Below, in pieces: positions 1 through 6,086 of a stretch of 7,128 bases of DNA. The position numbers and the translations under genes are program-made. Within the stretch, counting starts at the first letter, position 1. Each line of letters begins with the position of its first letter. The stretch spans positions 1-7,128 of the forward strand of contig JAUXNL010000089.1 in NCBI GenBank assembly GCA_030684415.1, given 5' to 3'. The stretch is from Moraxellaceae bacterium (GTDB lineage Bacteria > Pseudomonadota > Gammaproteobacteria > Pseudomonadales > Moraxellaceae). Below the pieces are notes generated by a model. The model worked only from the letters and a program-made list of their open reading frames with translations, was not told the origin of the DNA and made no database searches.

Positions 1-1
1 G

Positions 2-3000
2 TCAGTGGTGAATCCTGGGGCCTGGACTCGTAATGTGGCTTCTGCGGCCTCCGGCCGCATCGACGTGACCAGCCTTATGCAGGCGCGAGTGAACAGTGCG
101 CTTTATTGCGGTGCGGACGAATTTGCGGGTAATACCAACGTCGCCTTCCGTATTCGGGCGGCATCGGGCGTGCGCCGTGCCTACAGCTTCGAGAACGACT
201 CCGAAAAAGCCCCCTATCTTTTTGTCCGCTATACCGCACCAACTGGCACCACCTGCAAACAGTTGCGCCGGTCTTCCTCGATTGCATCCGTCAATGACGA
301 TGCCTCGCAGAGTGGTACCGCTAATAATGTGCTCAATGCCGATACCACGCGGTTGCGCACCACGGAATATGCAGGCTTGCGTTTCGGCAATGTCCAGATT
401 CCTCAAGGCGCCACCATCACAGAAGCATGGCTGACACTCACGCCATCGGCATCGCAGACAACAGCGGCAGCCAGAGGCACGGTGACCATCAAGGCGATTG
501 ATACCGTGGATGCGCCGACGTTCAACTCTACTGCTGCCGGTAGGATTTCCGGCTTGGCAACCGTAGGCTCGACGGTGTGGACGCCTTCGGCATGGACGTC
601 GGGTGTTGAAACCAGCAGTGGCAATATTGCGTCGTTGTTGCAGACGCTGGTAAACCGACCCACTTGGGCCTCGGGGAATGCGGTGGGTTTGACGTTAACT
701 GGCAGCCTGACGTCTGGTGGACCCGTGTTCAAGACCTATGGCAGCAGCAACGTCAGCAGCTTGCCGCGTCTGACCGTTGTGTTCAAAACCACCGATCCAG
801 CGGCCGGTGTTTACACCAGTCGACAGGCCATTATCGACACTATCAACAACTTGAGCTTCTCCGGTGGTACGCCGCTGAACGAAAGCTATTTCGAGTCGGC
901 GCGCTACATGATGGGGCAGGCAGCGACGTATGGTCGTGGCTACTTGCCCGCAGCGTATACGGCCCAACCTTATCCGGATGTGCAGGGGGCAATGAACGCG
1001 GCCAATGTTTATCAGTCTCCAGTGGGGGAGGCGACCTGCCAATCCAATAACATCATCATGCTGACGGACGGTTTGCCGTCAGTGGATTCGGATCAGGTGT
1101 CCATGGGTACGCTCTGCGCTGCGCCGGCTAACGTTGGTACGGTGGATGGCAACTCCAATACCATCAACTCGTTTGCCTGCATGGCCAACACAGCCAAGTT
1201 CCTGGCGGAAACCGGGCGCAACGGCTCGTCTATCAAGACCTACACGATTGGTTTCGGCCCGGTCACGGCCAACCCCAACGGGATGGCCGCACTGGGTTTG
1301 AAAGACGTGGCGCAGAAGGGGCAGGGCGAGTTCTTTGCTGCCTCTAACTCCGAGTCGCTGGCGGCGTCTTTCCAGAGCATTTTCTCCCGCATTGCGGATA
1401 CCAACGGCACCATGGCTGCCCCCGGTGTTGCCGTGAACCAGATCAATCGTTCACAGCATCTCGACCAGTTGTATTACGGCGTGTTCAAGCCGGAAAAAAC
1501 CAAGCGCTGGCCGGGCAATGTCAAGCGTTACCGTCTTGGCCTTTCCGGTAGCACCGATGCCATTCTGGATACGACTGGCGCCAACGCGATTGACTCTGAC
1601 ACCAAGTTCTTCAGTGTTAATGCGAGGAGTTGGTGGAGTGACGAGGTAGACGGCAACAAGGCAGAAAAGGGTGGTGCAGCCAGCAAGCAGACGGCGGCCC
1701 GCACCATTTATGTCGACAGTGGTGTGGCAGGAGCCCTGACCCTACTGAATAATGCTACTCCGCCGACGGGCCTGACCACCGATGATGTGAAGTGGATACA
1801 GGGCATTGATGTCGACGACGAAAACCTGGATGGCTCTACGACGGACATGCGCAAGTCCATGGGCTCGCCGATTCATGCCCAGCCGACACTGGTTTCTTAC
1901 GGGGCGGGCGATGAAGACTTTGTCGTGTTTGTCGGCACCAATGACGGCCTGTTGCACAGCATCAATGTCAACAATGGGACGGAGAACTGGGCCTGGATGC
2001 CGAGTGATCTGCTGGGCAATATTCCGGTATTGCGCACCAACCCCGGTATTGGTGTTGGAGGAAAGCCGCTCTACGGGCTGGATGGAAACTGGACGGTGGT
2101 GACCTTGGGCAAGGGCGCGTCAGTACAGCGCTTCCTGGTGGGCGGTATGCGCCAGGGCGGCTCCAATCTCTACTCACTCAAGTTGCCGTCTGCCAAGGCG
2201 GGGGCGCCCACCCTGCAATGGGTGATAAAGCCTTCAATGACCGACTTCGCCAATCTGGGTTACACCTGGTCGCAGCCGGTACAGACCCGCGTGCGAGTGG
2301 GGGGGGTAGAAAAAGATGTGCTGGTGTTTGGTGGCGGTCTGGATTACGACAAGTATGAAGAGGGCGGCTCAACGGCCCTTTCTACGGGCGGGGATTTGGG
2401 ACGGCAGGTCTATATGGTGGATGCCAGCACGGGCAGCGTGGTCTGGATGGCAACGAACGCCGGCACCACGTCGCCTACGCGCAACAATGTGGCGGCGATG
2501 AAATACTCGGTGCCAGGCCAGATTCGTGTGGTGGACAAGGATTTTGACCGGCTGGCGGATCACCTTTACTTCGGTGATGCCGGAGGCCAGATTTTCCGTG
2601 TGGACATCGACAACTCCTCCTCGGCACCGAAGCTGGTGAAGCGCGTGAATCTCCTGGCTCAGTTGGGCAATGCGGCAGAGCCCTCTCCTAGCAAGCCCAA
2701 TGATCGCCGTTTCTATGAGACACCGGCGGTAGCCTATGCCCTAGATGGCGACAACAAACTCTATGCCGCTGTCGCAATGGGCTCGGGGAATCGCAATTAT
2801 CCCGTAAGCGACAAGGACGTGCAGGAGCGCTTCTTTGTCATCAAGGATTACGATGCGGCCCGTTTTGATACTCTCAAGGCCACGGAAATGACGGAGGCGG
2901 GTGCCGGTAGTGGTGGCGTACCGGATCTGGTGACGCGCACGAACCCGATCAGGATTGCCGATCTGGCCAACGTGACCACCACCACCGGAGCCGCGGCAAC

Positions 3001-3439
3001 AACAGCAGTCGCTGCCAAAAAAGGCTGGTATATCAATATTGGCGGTGCGGGACGTTTGGGCGAGAAAGTCCTCTCCTCGGCCTTCATTTTCAGCCGTGAT
3101 ACGGCAAGTGGGCTGGTGTATGAAGTGTCCTTCAACTCCTTCGTGCCGGACTCTGGTGCGGCAGTGACGTGCTCGCCGGTTGGCGGAACGACGACTGCTT
3201 GGTCTTTGCTGCTGGCCAATGGCTCGGCATCTCGCGACTTGAACGGTGATGGCACGTTGGATCGCTTCAAGGATGGTGTGGCCACGGGCATCACGGGTAG
3301 CGATGTGGGCCTGATTCGTCCGGACTCGACTGGCAACCTGAAGCTGAAAAAGCTGACGGGGACCGGGGTTGAGGATTCGGGTGACATCCCTGACGGCTTC
3401 GGTCGTATCCTGCGCACGCGCTGGTACGATCAGCAATAA
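2..3439 (+). CDS. pilY1: PilY1-type T4P tip adhesin (5' partial)
   Basis: Large secreted type IV pilus protein of the PilY1/PilC family, a tip-associated adhesin and mechanosensor that promotes pilus extension. The frame is open from the window edge to TAA, so the true start, signal peptide and first MIDAS motif lie upstream. Counting the GTG at base 5 as residue 1: residues 1-78 look like the C-terminal half of a DNRLRE/CBM96-like beta-sandwich module; 88-262 are a full second module (PQGATITEAWLTL, then a W-rich stretch, then LPRLTVVF); 270-465 resume a von Willebrand A domain with GGTPL (T289) and LTDG (T354-D355-G356) as MIDAS motifs 2 and 3. Residues about 615-1144 are the Neisseria PilC-type beta-propeller (SPIHAQPTLV, FVGTNDGLLHSI, MGSGNR). 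Calcium-loop-like motifs are at 844-852 (DKDFDRLAD) and 1078-1086 (DLNGDGTLD); 602-610 is acidic. There is no RGD. A Thr/Ala-rich insert lies at 990-1005. pilE follows on the same strand. Confidence 0.93.
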   Translation, partial: SVVNPGAWTRNVASAASGRIDVTSLMQARVNSALYCGADEFAGNTNVAFRIRAASGVRRAYSFENDSEKAPYLFVRYTAPTGTTCKQLRRSSSIASVNDDASQSGTANNVLNADTTRLRTTEYAGLRFGNVQIPQGATITEAWLTLTPSASQTTAAARGTVTIKAIDTVDAPTFNSTAAGRISGLATVGSTVWTPSAWTSGVETSSGNIASLLQTLVNRPTWASGNAVGLTLTGSLTSGGPVFKTYGSSNVSSLPRLTVVFKTTDPAAGVYTSRQAIIDTINNLSFSGGTPLNESYFESARYMMGQAATYGRGYLPAAYTAQPYPDVQGAMNAANVYQSPVGEATCQSNNIIMLTDGLPSVDSDQVSMGTLCAAPANVGTVDGNSNTINSFACMANTAKFLAETGRNGSSIKTYTIGFGPVTANPNGMAALGLKDVAQKGQGEFFAASNSESLAASFQSIFSRIADTNGTMAAPGVAVNQINRSQHLDQLYYGVFKPEKTKRWPGNVKRYRLGLSGSTDAILDTTGANAIDSDTKFFSVNARSWWSDEVDGNKAEKGGAASKQTAARTIYVDSGVAGALTLLNNATPPTGLTTDDVKWIQGIDVDDENLDGSTTDMRKSMGSPIHAQPTLVSYGAGDEDFVVFVGTNDGLLHSINVNNGTENWAWMPSDLLGNIPVLRTNPGIGVGGKPLYGLDGNWTVVTLGKGASVQRFLVGGMRQGGSNLYSLKLPSAKAGAPTLQWVIKPSMTDFANLGYTWSQPVQTRVRVGGVEKDVLVFGGGLDYDKYEEGGSTALSTGGDLGRQVYMVDASTGSVVWMATNAGTTSPTRNNVAAMKYSVPGQIRVVDKDFDRLADHLYFGDAGGQIFRVDIDNSSSAPKLVKRVNLLAQLGNAAEPSPSKPNDRRFYETPAVAYALDGDNKLYAAVAMGSGNRNYPVSDKDVQERFFVIKDYDAARFDTLKATEMTEAGAGSGGVPDLVTRTNPIRIADLANVTTTTGAAATTAVAAKKGWYINIGGAGRLGEKVLSSAFIFSRDTASGLVYEVSFNSFVPDSGAAVTCSPVGGTTTAWSLLLANGSASRDLNGDGTLDRFKDGVATGITGSDVGLIRPDSTGNLKLKKLTGTGVEDSGDIPDGFGRILRTRWYDQQ
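2299..2306 (+). repeat. In-frame G8 homopolymer in pilY1
   Basis: Eight consecutive G residues span the end of a Val codon, two GGG glycine codons and the first base of GTA (residues V765-G766-G767-V768), followed shortly by five A residues. It lies in the beta-propeller region. The frame is intact here. Homopolymeric G tracts can slip in replication, and the related neisserial pilC genes are phase-variable through a poly-G tract, though theirs is in the leader-peptide region. Whether this tract is variable is not known. Confidence 0.6.
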
Positions 3440-3445
3440 TCAAGT

Positions 3446-3475
3446 GTGCCGGCAGCAGGCCACTGCCTCCGGCAC
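3446..3475 (+). other. Hairpin between pilY1 and pilE
   Basis: Arms GTGCCGG (3446-3452) and CCGGCAC (3469-3475) are perfectly complementary over 7 bp. Inside them AGGC (3457-3460) and GCCT (3465-3468) add 4 bp around a CACT loop, leaving a CAGC bulge on the 5' side. No T-tract follows, so this is not a typical intrinsic terminator. It starts 7 nt after the pilY1 stop and ends 11 nt before the pilE Shine-Dalgarno sequence. It may protect the 3' end of pilY1 mRNA or tune pilE expression; this is inference. Confidence 0.5.
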
Positions 3476-3486
3476 CGGTTCATCAC

Positions 3487-3491
3487 AGGAG
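3487..3491 (+). promoter_or_regulatory. pilE ribosome binding site
   Basis: AGGAG lies 7 nt before the GTG at 3499, which supports GTG as the start. The in-frame ATG at 3514 has only GAGCGTGCCCAAT before it, with no good Shine-Dalgarno match, and would shorten the prepilin leader from 13 to 8 residues. Confidence 0.7.
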
Positions 3492-3498
3492 TGCAAGA

Positions 3499-3966
3499 GT
3501 GAGCGTGCCCAATATGAAAAAAGCGGGAGCAGCGGGTTTCACGCTGGTGGAGTTGATGGTGGTGGTGGTGATTGTCGGCTTGCTGGCGTCCATTGCCTAC
3601 CCGTCATACAAGAACTCTGTGGTACGCGGAAACCGGTCGGCTGTGCAGGGCGACCTTGAGGCCGCCGCTGCTGCCATGGCCCGCTTCCGATCCCAGAACT
3701 TCACTTACAGTGGTGCGACACTGGGAACGGGCGGTGTTTTTCGCAGTACGTCGCCTGAAAGTGGAACGGTAGTCTATAACTTGTCGTTTGCTACGGGGGC
3801 TACGAACACGACGGCGGGAACGTACACGATTATTGCGACACCGGTTTCCGGCAAGCAGCAGGCGGGAGATGGCGCACTGGCAATTAACCAGGATGGGGCA
3901 CGTTGCTGGAATAAGGCCAGTGATGCCTCCTGCACGCCTGGTGATGCGGCGCAACGCTGGAAATAA
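3499..3966 (+). CDS. pilE: PilE-like type IV minor pilin
   Basis: Type IV prepilin of 155 aa. The leader (residues 1-13) ends in Gly13 before the mature N-terminus FTLVELMVVVVIVGLLASIA, a class III signal cleaved and N-methylated by PilD at G13/F14, with the conserved Glu5 of the mature protein at E18. The hydrophobic alpha1 segment is followed by YPSYKNSVVRGNRSAVQGDL, typical of PilE/ComP-like pilins. The C-terminal half has YTIIATPV and a GALAINQDGARCW motif; C136 and C145 probably close the small D-region disulfide loop. It starts with GTG behind a good AGGAG and probably shares a transcript with pilY1 (59-nt gap). In Pseudomonas pilY2 stands between these genes; here there is no room for it. 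The position after pilY1 favours a minor pilin assembled in the initiation complex over a major pilin; the exact name is by synteny and similarity to remembered family patterns. Confidence 0.88.
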   Translation: MSVPNMKKAGAAGFTLVELMVVVVIVGLLASIAYPSYKNSVVRGNRSAVQGDLEAAAAAMARFRSQNFTYSGATLGTGGVFRSTSPESGTVVYNLSFATGATNTTAGTYTIIATPVSGKQQAGDGALAINQDGARCWNKASDASCTPGDAAQRWK

Positions 3967-3998
3967 CTGGTTGGTTTCAGCATGATATTGCTGTCGTG

Positions 3999-4032
3999 AA
4001 AAACGGGCGTCCTCAGGGTGCCCGTTTTTTTT
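3999..4032 (+). terminator. Rho-independent terminator between pilE and fimT
   Basis: AAAAACGGGC (3999-4008) pairs with GCCCGTTTTT (4020-4029) around an 11-nt loop, and T8 follows from 4025 to 4032. It begins 32 nt after the pilE stop and serves pilE. Because the 5' arm starts with A5, the opposite strand also reads as a stem with a short U-run, 36 nt beyond the fimT stop, so it may work in both directions for the convergent pair. Confidence 0.88.
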
Positions 4033-4044
4033 GGTGGGCGTGCC

Positions 4045-4052
4045 GGGGGGGG
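4045..4052 (+). repeat. G8 run in the fimT 3' flank
   Basis: Eight G residues lie in the short gap between the shared terminator and the fimT stop codon. The run is non-coding, so slippage would not alter a protein. It is listed because the same length of G-run also occurs within pilY1. Confidence 0.4.
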
Positions 4053-4068
4053 AGGTGTAGTGTCCGTT

Positions 4069-4620
4069 TCAGCTCGGGCAACGCACCGGCTCGCCCGGCC
4101 GTAAATCCACAATTCCGTCATTATCCAGATCTTCTGCGACGCGCTGTCGTCCCGATTTGTTGATGATGAGCGCTCGTGCCAGCTTGGCGTCATCGTCGTC
4201 GGGGCAATATACAAAAGTGCCGTTCTGCGCCAGCGTGAGCCCGTTGCGCTGGTATTGCAGGCGCGTGGTTCCCCCGAATCCTTTCCATTTCATTTTCCCG
4301 TGTGTGATGGCGGGGAAAATGGTGATGAAGTTTTCATGATCGGGCACGGTGCTGTTGCTGGCAAAGACGAACAGCGGCTGCGTCCAGTCACTGCTACAGC
4401 GCACGCCATCGGGCGATGGGCATACCGTTATGATCTGCCGGCGCGTAAGTGCAGTGTGCCGTGCCAGGCGTGCGGCCTCTGCTACCTGGTTGATGGCAGC
4501 AACGGCATGTTGCCGAGCGATGACCTTTTTCCAGCCGTCGCTGGCAATGCTGAGCATGATGCCGATAATCGCAACAACGACGAGCAACTCGGGTAGCGTG
4601 AATCCCTGTGCTGATTTCAT
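4069..4620 (-). CDS. fimT: FimT/GspH-family pseudopilin
   Basis: Prepilin-like protein of 183 aa of the GspH/FimT family. A short leader (MKSAQG) precedes FTLPELLVVVAIIGIMLSIA; PilD should cut at G6/F7, and E11 is the mature Glu5. The globular domain carries ITVCPSPDGVRC, F.VF strands, and a C-terminal GTFVYCP...ARALIINKSGRQR pattern typical of FimT. Cysteines C67, C75, C139 and C181 could form two disulfides. The GRQR at 157-160 matches the GRxR motif shown in Legionella FimT to bind DNA during transformation. Directly after it, residues 164-172 (DLDNDGIVD) resemble an EF-hand-type calcium loop. ATG at 4620 is preceded by AGGA at 6 nt. The gene is divergent from thiO and convergent with pilE, so it seems to be monocistronic and not the head of a fimU-pilV-W-X operon as in Pseudomonas. 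Confidence 0.9.
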   Translation of the reverse strand: MKSAQGFTLPELLVVVAIIGIMLSIASDGWKKVIARQHAVAAINQVAEAARLARHTALTRRQIITVCPSPDGVRCSSDWTQPLFVFASNSTVPDHENFITIFPAITHGKMKWKGFGGTTRLQYQRNGLTLAQNGTFVYCPDDDDAKLARALIINKSGRQRVAEDLDNDGIVDLRPGEPVRCPS

Positions 4621-4626
4621 GGCAAA

Positions 4627-4630
4627 TCCT
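4627..4630 (-). promoter_or_regulatory. fimT ribosome binding site
   Basis: On the minus strand AAAGGA is followed by TTTGCC and the ATG, a standard Shine-Dalgarno at 6-nt spacing. It supports the start chosen, which also gives a normal 6-residue prepilin leader. Confidence 0.65.
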
Positions 4631-4641
4631 TTCGCGGGTGA

Positions 4642-4663
4642 CCTGTCGCATCCTTGCGGCAGG
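4642..4663. promoter_or_regulatory. Inverted repeat in the fimT leader
   Basis: CCTGTCGCA (4642-4650) and TGCGGCAGG (4655-4663) are 9-bp arms with one mismatch, separated by TCCT. The repeat lies 22 nt before the fimT start. It could be an operator for a dimeric regulator or a 5'-UTR hairpin; no known consensus is recognised. Confidence 0.4.
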
Positions 4664-4669
4664 GTGTGG

Positions 4670-4684
4670 TGCCCGACAATGCGG
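4670..4684. repeat. 15-bp direct repeat, copy 1 (upstream of thiO)
   Basis: TGCCCGACAATGCGG occurs here and again, identically and in the same orientation, at 5911-5925. The two copies are in the intergenic regions on either side of thiO. No similarity is seen beyond the 15 bases. Confidence 0.7.
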
Positions 4685-4755
4685 GTTTTGGCAGACTAGG
4701 TCGCTGATCGGTTTTCGGCTGTACGTCATGGCAGATGCTGGCTGTGCGATTTCGC

Positions 4756-4761
4756 AAGGAG
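4756..4761 (+). promoter_or_regulatory. thiO ribosome binding site
   Basis: AAGGAG lies 7 nt before TTG at 4769 and decides the start: TTG gives the intact N-terminal strand MQVLIVGGG. The next in-frame GTG (4775) would sit 13 nt from the Shine-Dalgarno, and the first ATG (4808) would delete the dinucleotide-binding motif. Confidence 0.75.
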
Positions 4762-4768
4762 AAGACTG

Positions 4769-5884
4769 TTGCAGGTGCTGATAGTGGGGGGCGGAATCAA
4801 TGGCCTGATGAGTGCGCGTCTGTTGCGTGCGGCGGGCTGTGAGGTGACGTTGCTGGAGCGGGGTGACACGGGGCGTGAGGCTTCGTGGGCGGGCGGCGGG
4901 ATTGTGTCGCCGCTTTATCCGTGGCGCTATGCCCCGGCGGTAACGGCTCTCGCGCAAATGGCGCGGCAAGCCTATCCCCGACTGGTCGGTGAGCTGTTGG
5001 CAGAGACGGGGATTGATGCCGAGCTGGAGCAGTGCGGCATGCTGATGCTCGACGCTACCGATGCAGCGGAGGCGCTGTCATGGGCGGCGGCCCATGGCGA
5101 AGACATGCAACGGCGAGCGCAAGACCGTTTGCGCGCTGAGCTACCCGGCTTGGCGCCGCATTGGCGGCAGGGGCTGTGGATGCCGGCGATTGCCAATGTG
5201 CGTAATCCGCGCCTGCTGAAAGCATTGCGTGAAGCCGTGGTTCAGGCCGGTGTGCGCGTGGTGACCGGGGCAGAAGTGACTGGTGCAGAGGTAACAGGAG
5301 CGGAAGTGGTTGGCGACTCAGGCCGGGTGACGGCGCTAAAGGCCGCCGACGGGCGATGTTTTGAAGCGGAGCAAGTGGTGGTGTGTGGTGGTGCCTGGAG
5401 CCGTGGCTTGCTGCAAGCACTGGGTGTGACGGCTCCACCGCCCGTGCGCCCCGTGCGCGGGCAGATGCTGCTCTATCGTCTACCGCCGGGCCGATTACCC
5501 TGCATTGTGTTGGCGGAGGGCCGGTATGTCATTCCGCGACGTGATGGCCATGTGCTGTGTGGTTCGACGCTGGAAGAGTGCGGCTTCGACAAATCGGTGA
5601 CGGAGACGGCCCTGCTCAGTCTTCACGCCTCGGCGCTGCGATTGTTGCCTGAGTTGTCGGATCAAGAGCCGTTGGCGCAGTGGGCGGGGTTGCGGCCGGG
5701 CTCGCCAGATGGCACGCCGTATATCGGGCGGGTAGGTAATCTGGAGAATCTCTGGATCAATGCTGGCCAGTTTCGCAATGGTCTGGTGTTGGCGCCGGCA
5801 TCGGCACGTTTGCTGACGGACTTGATGACGGGCGGCACACCGTGCACGGACCCTTCACCCTATCAATGGAGGGAGGAGGATTAG
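4769..5884 (+). CDS. thiO: Glycine oxidase ThiO (FAD-dependent)
   Basis: FAD-dependent amine oxidase of the DAO family, 371 aa, the usual ThiO length. It oxidises glycine to dehydroglycine (iminoacetate), which ThiG uses to build the thiazole of thiamine; cytoplasmic. The Rossmann motif GxGxxG is at residues 7-12 (VLIVGGGINGLMSA), with E30 after the second strand as the likely ribose-binding acid. The family signatures GREASWAGGGIVSP (35-48), VRPVRGQMLLY (227-236), GLRPGSPDGTPYIG (307-320) and AGQFRNGLVLAPASA (332-346) are all present; R309 and R336 are the likely substrate-carboxylate/active-site arginines by family analogy. Residues 166-180 are three tandem TGAEV units, an expansion of a surface loop. 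The start is TTG with a strong AAGGAG. It sits between fimT and pilR as in Pseudomonas, oriented opposite to both. No TPP riboswitch is seen upstream. A broader glycine/D-amino acid oxidase role cannot be excluded. Confidence 0.9.
   Translation: MQVLIVGGGINGLMSARLLRAAGCEVTLLERGDTGREASWAGGGIVSPLYPWRYAPAVTALAQMARQAYPRLVGELLAETGIDAELEQCGMLMLDATDAAEALSWAAAHGEDMQRRAQDRLRAELPGLAPHWRQGLWMPAIANVRNPRLLKALREAVVQAGVRVVTGAEVTGAEVTGAEVVGDSGRVTALKAADGRCFEAEQVVVCGGAWSRGLLQALGVTAPPPVRPVRGQMLLYRLPPGRLPCIVLAEGRYVIPRRDGHVLCGSTLEECGFDKSVTETALLSLHASALRLLPELSDQEPLAQWAGLRPGSPDGTPYIGRVGNLENLWINAGQFRNGLVLAPASARLLTDLMTGGTPCTDPSPYQWREED
5264..5308 (+). repeat. Triplicated 15-nt coding repeat (TGAEV x3) in thiO
   Basis: Three consecutive 15-nt units (5264-5278, 5279-5293, 5294-5308) each encode Thr-Gly-Ala-Glu-Val. 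Pairwise the units differ at 4, 3 and 5 of 15 bases, and every difference is at a synonymous third position. The peptide is identical while the DNA has diverged. Confidence 0.9.
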
Positions 5885-5910
5885 CCGCCGTATCTTCGAG
5901 AGGTTAACCA

Positions 5911-5925
5911 TGCCCGACAATGCGG
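5911..5925. repeat. 15-bp direct repeat, copy 2 (downstream of thiO)
   Basis: TGCCCGACAATGCGG, identical to 4670-4684 and in the same orientation, begins 27 nt after the thiO stop codon. It lies at the thiO end of the possible repeat element. Confidence 0.7.
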
Positions 5926-5934
5926 CGCTTCAGC

Positions 5935-5958
5935 GGCCTGTGCCGCGAGGACAGGGCC
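5935..5958 (+). other. Weak hairpin downstream of thiO
   Basis: GGCCTGT (5935-5941) pairs with ACAGGGCC (5951-5958) with one bulged base, around a GCCGCGAGG loop. It begins 51 nt after the thiO stop. There is no T-tract after it, so a role in ending thiO transcription is only possible. Confidence 0.3.
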
Positions 5959-6086
5959 ACCGAACTTTGATGCGTGCAACCTGATCTGACTTTCTGTGCT
6001 GTAAATTATGAGCGCTTCATTTGCCATCAGCGCGCCAACACCCTCAGCAAGGTCTTGCCAACGCGGAGGCAAGGCGCGGAAGTGGT

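Larger units (their letters stand above)
4621..4768. other. Divergent fimT-thiO intergenic region
   Basis: These 148 nt separate the divergent starts of fimT and thiO, so promoters for both must lie here or within the coding ends. I see no convincing -35/-10 pair on either strand and no correctly spaced sigma-54 site. What can be seen is the inverted repeat at 4642-4663, one copy of a 15-bp direct repeat at 4670-4684, a short palindrome TGCGATTTCGCA (4745-4756) next to the thiO Shine-Dalgarno, and the two ribosome binding sites. Confidence 0.6.

Noticed and set aside
2741..3436. Long minus-strand ORFs (231 and 189 codons) opposite the pilY1 3' end.
   Set aside because: They are antisense shadows of a well-supported coding frame in GC-rich DNA, with no recognisable domains or ribosome binding sites.
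4664..4703. Sigma-54-like promoter candidates on both strands (TGGCAGACTAGGTCGC on +; GGGCACCACACCCTGCC on -).
   Set aside because: In both, the GG and GC elements are 11 bases apart instead of the required 10, and the -12 box is poor.
4069..4720. Plus-strand ORFs opposite fimT.
   Set aside because: The minus-strand product has a full prepilin signature, GspH/FimT patterns and a good ribosome binding site; the plus-strand frames have none.
4745..4756. Palindrome TGCGATTTCGCA next to the thiO Shine-Dalgarno as a regulatory hairpin or operator.
   Set aside because: Only 5-bp arms with a 2-nt centre, too short for a stable hairpin and expected by chance; no known operator consensus fits.
5979..5988. 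ACCTGATCTG resembles the conserved 3' core of a TPP riboswitch, close to the thiamine gene thiO.
   Set aside because: It lies downstream of thiO, lacks the CTGAGA block and the following TAAT...CCAGCG sequence, and precedes no thiamine gene on the plus strand.
6054..6073. CTTGCC/GGCAAG 6-bp inverted repeat as a second terminator stem.
   Set aside because: Short stem with an 8-nt loop and no T-tract; not convincing beside the much stronger stem at 6087-6123.
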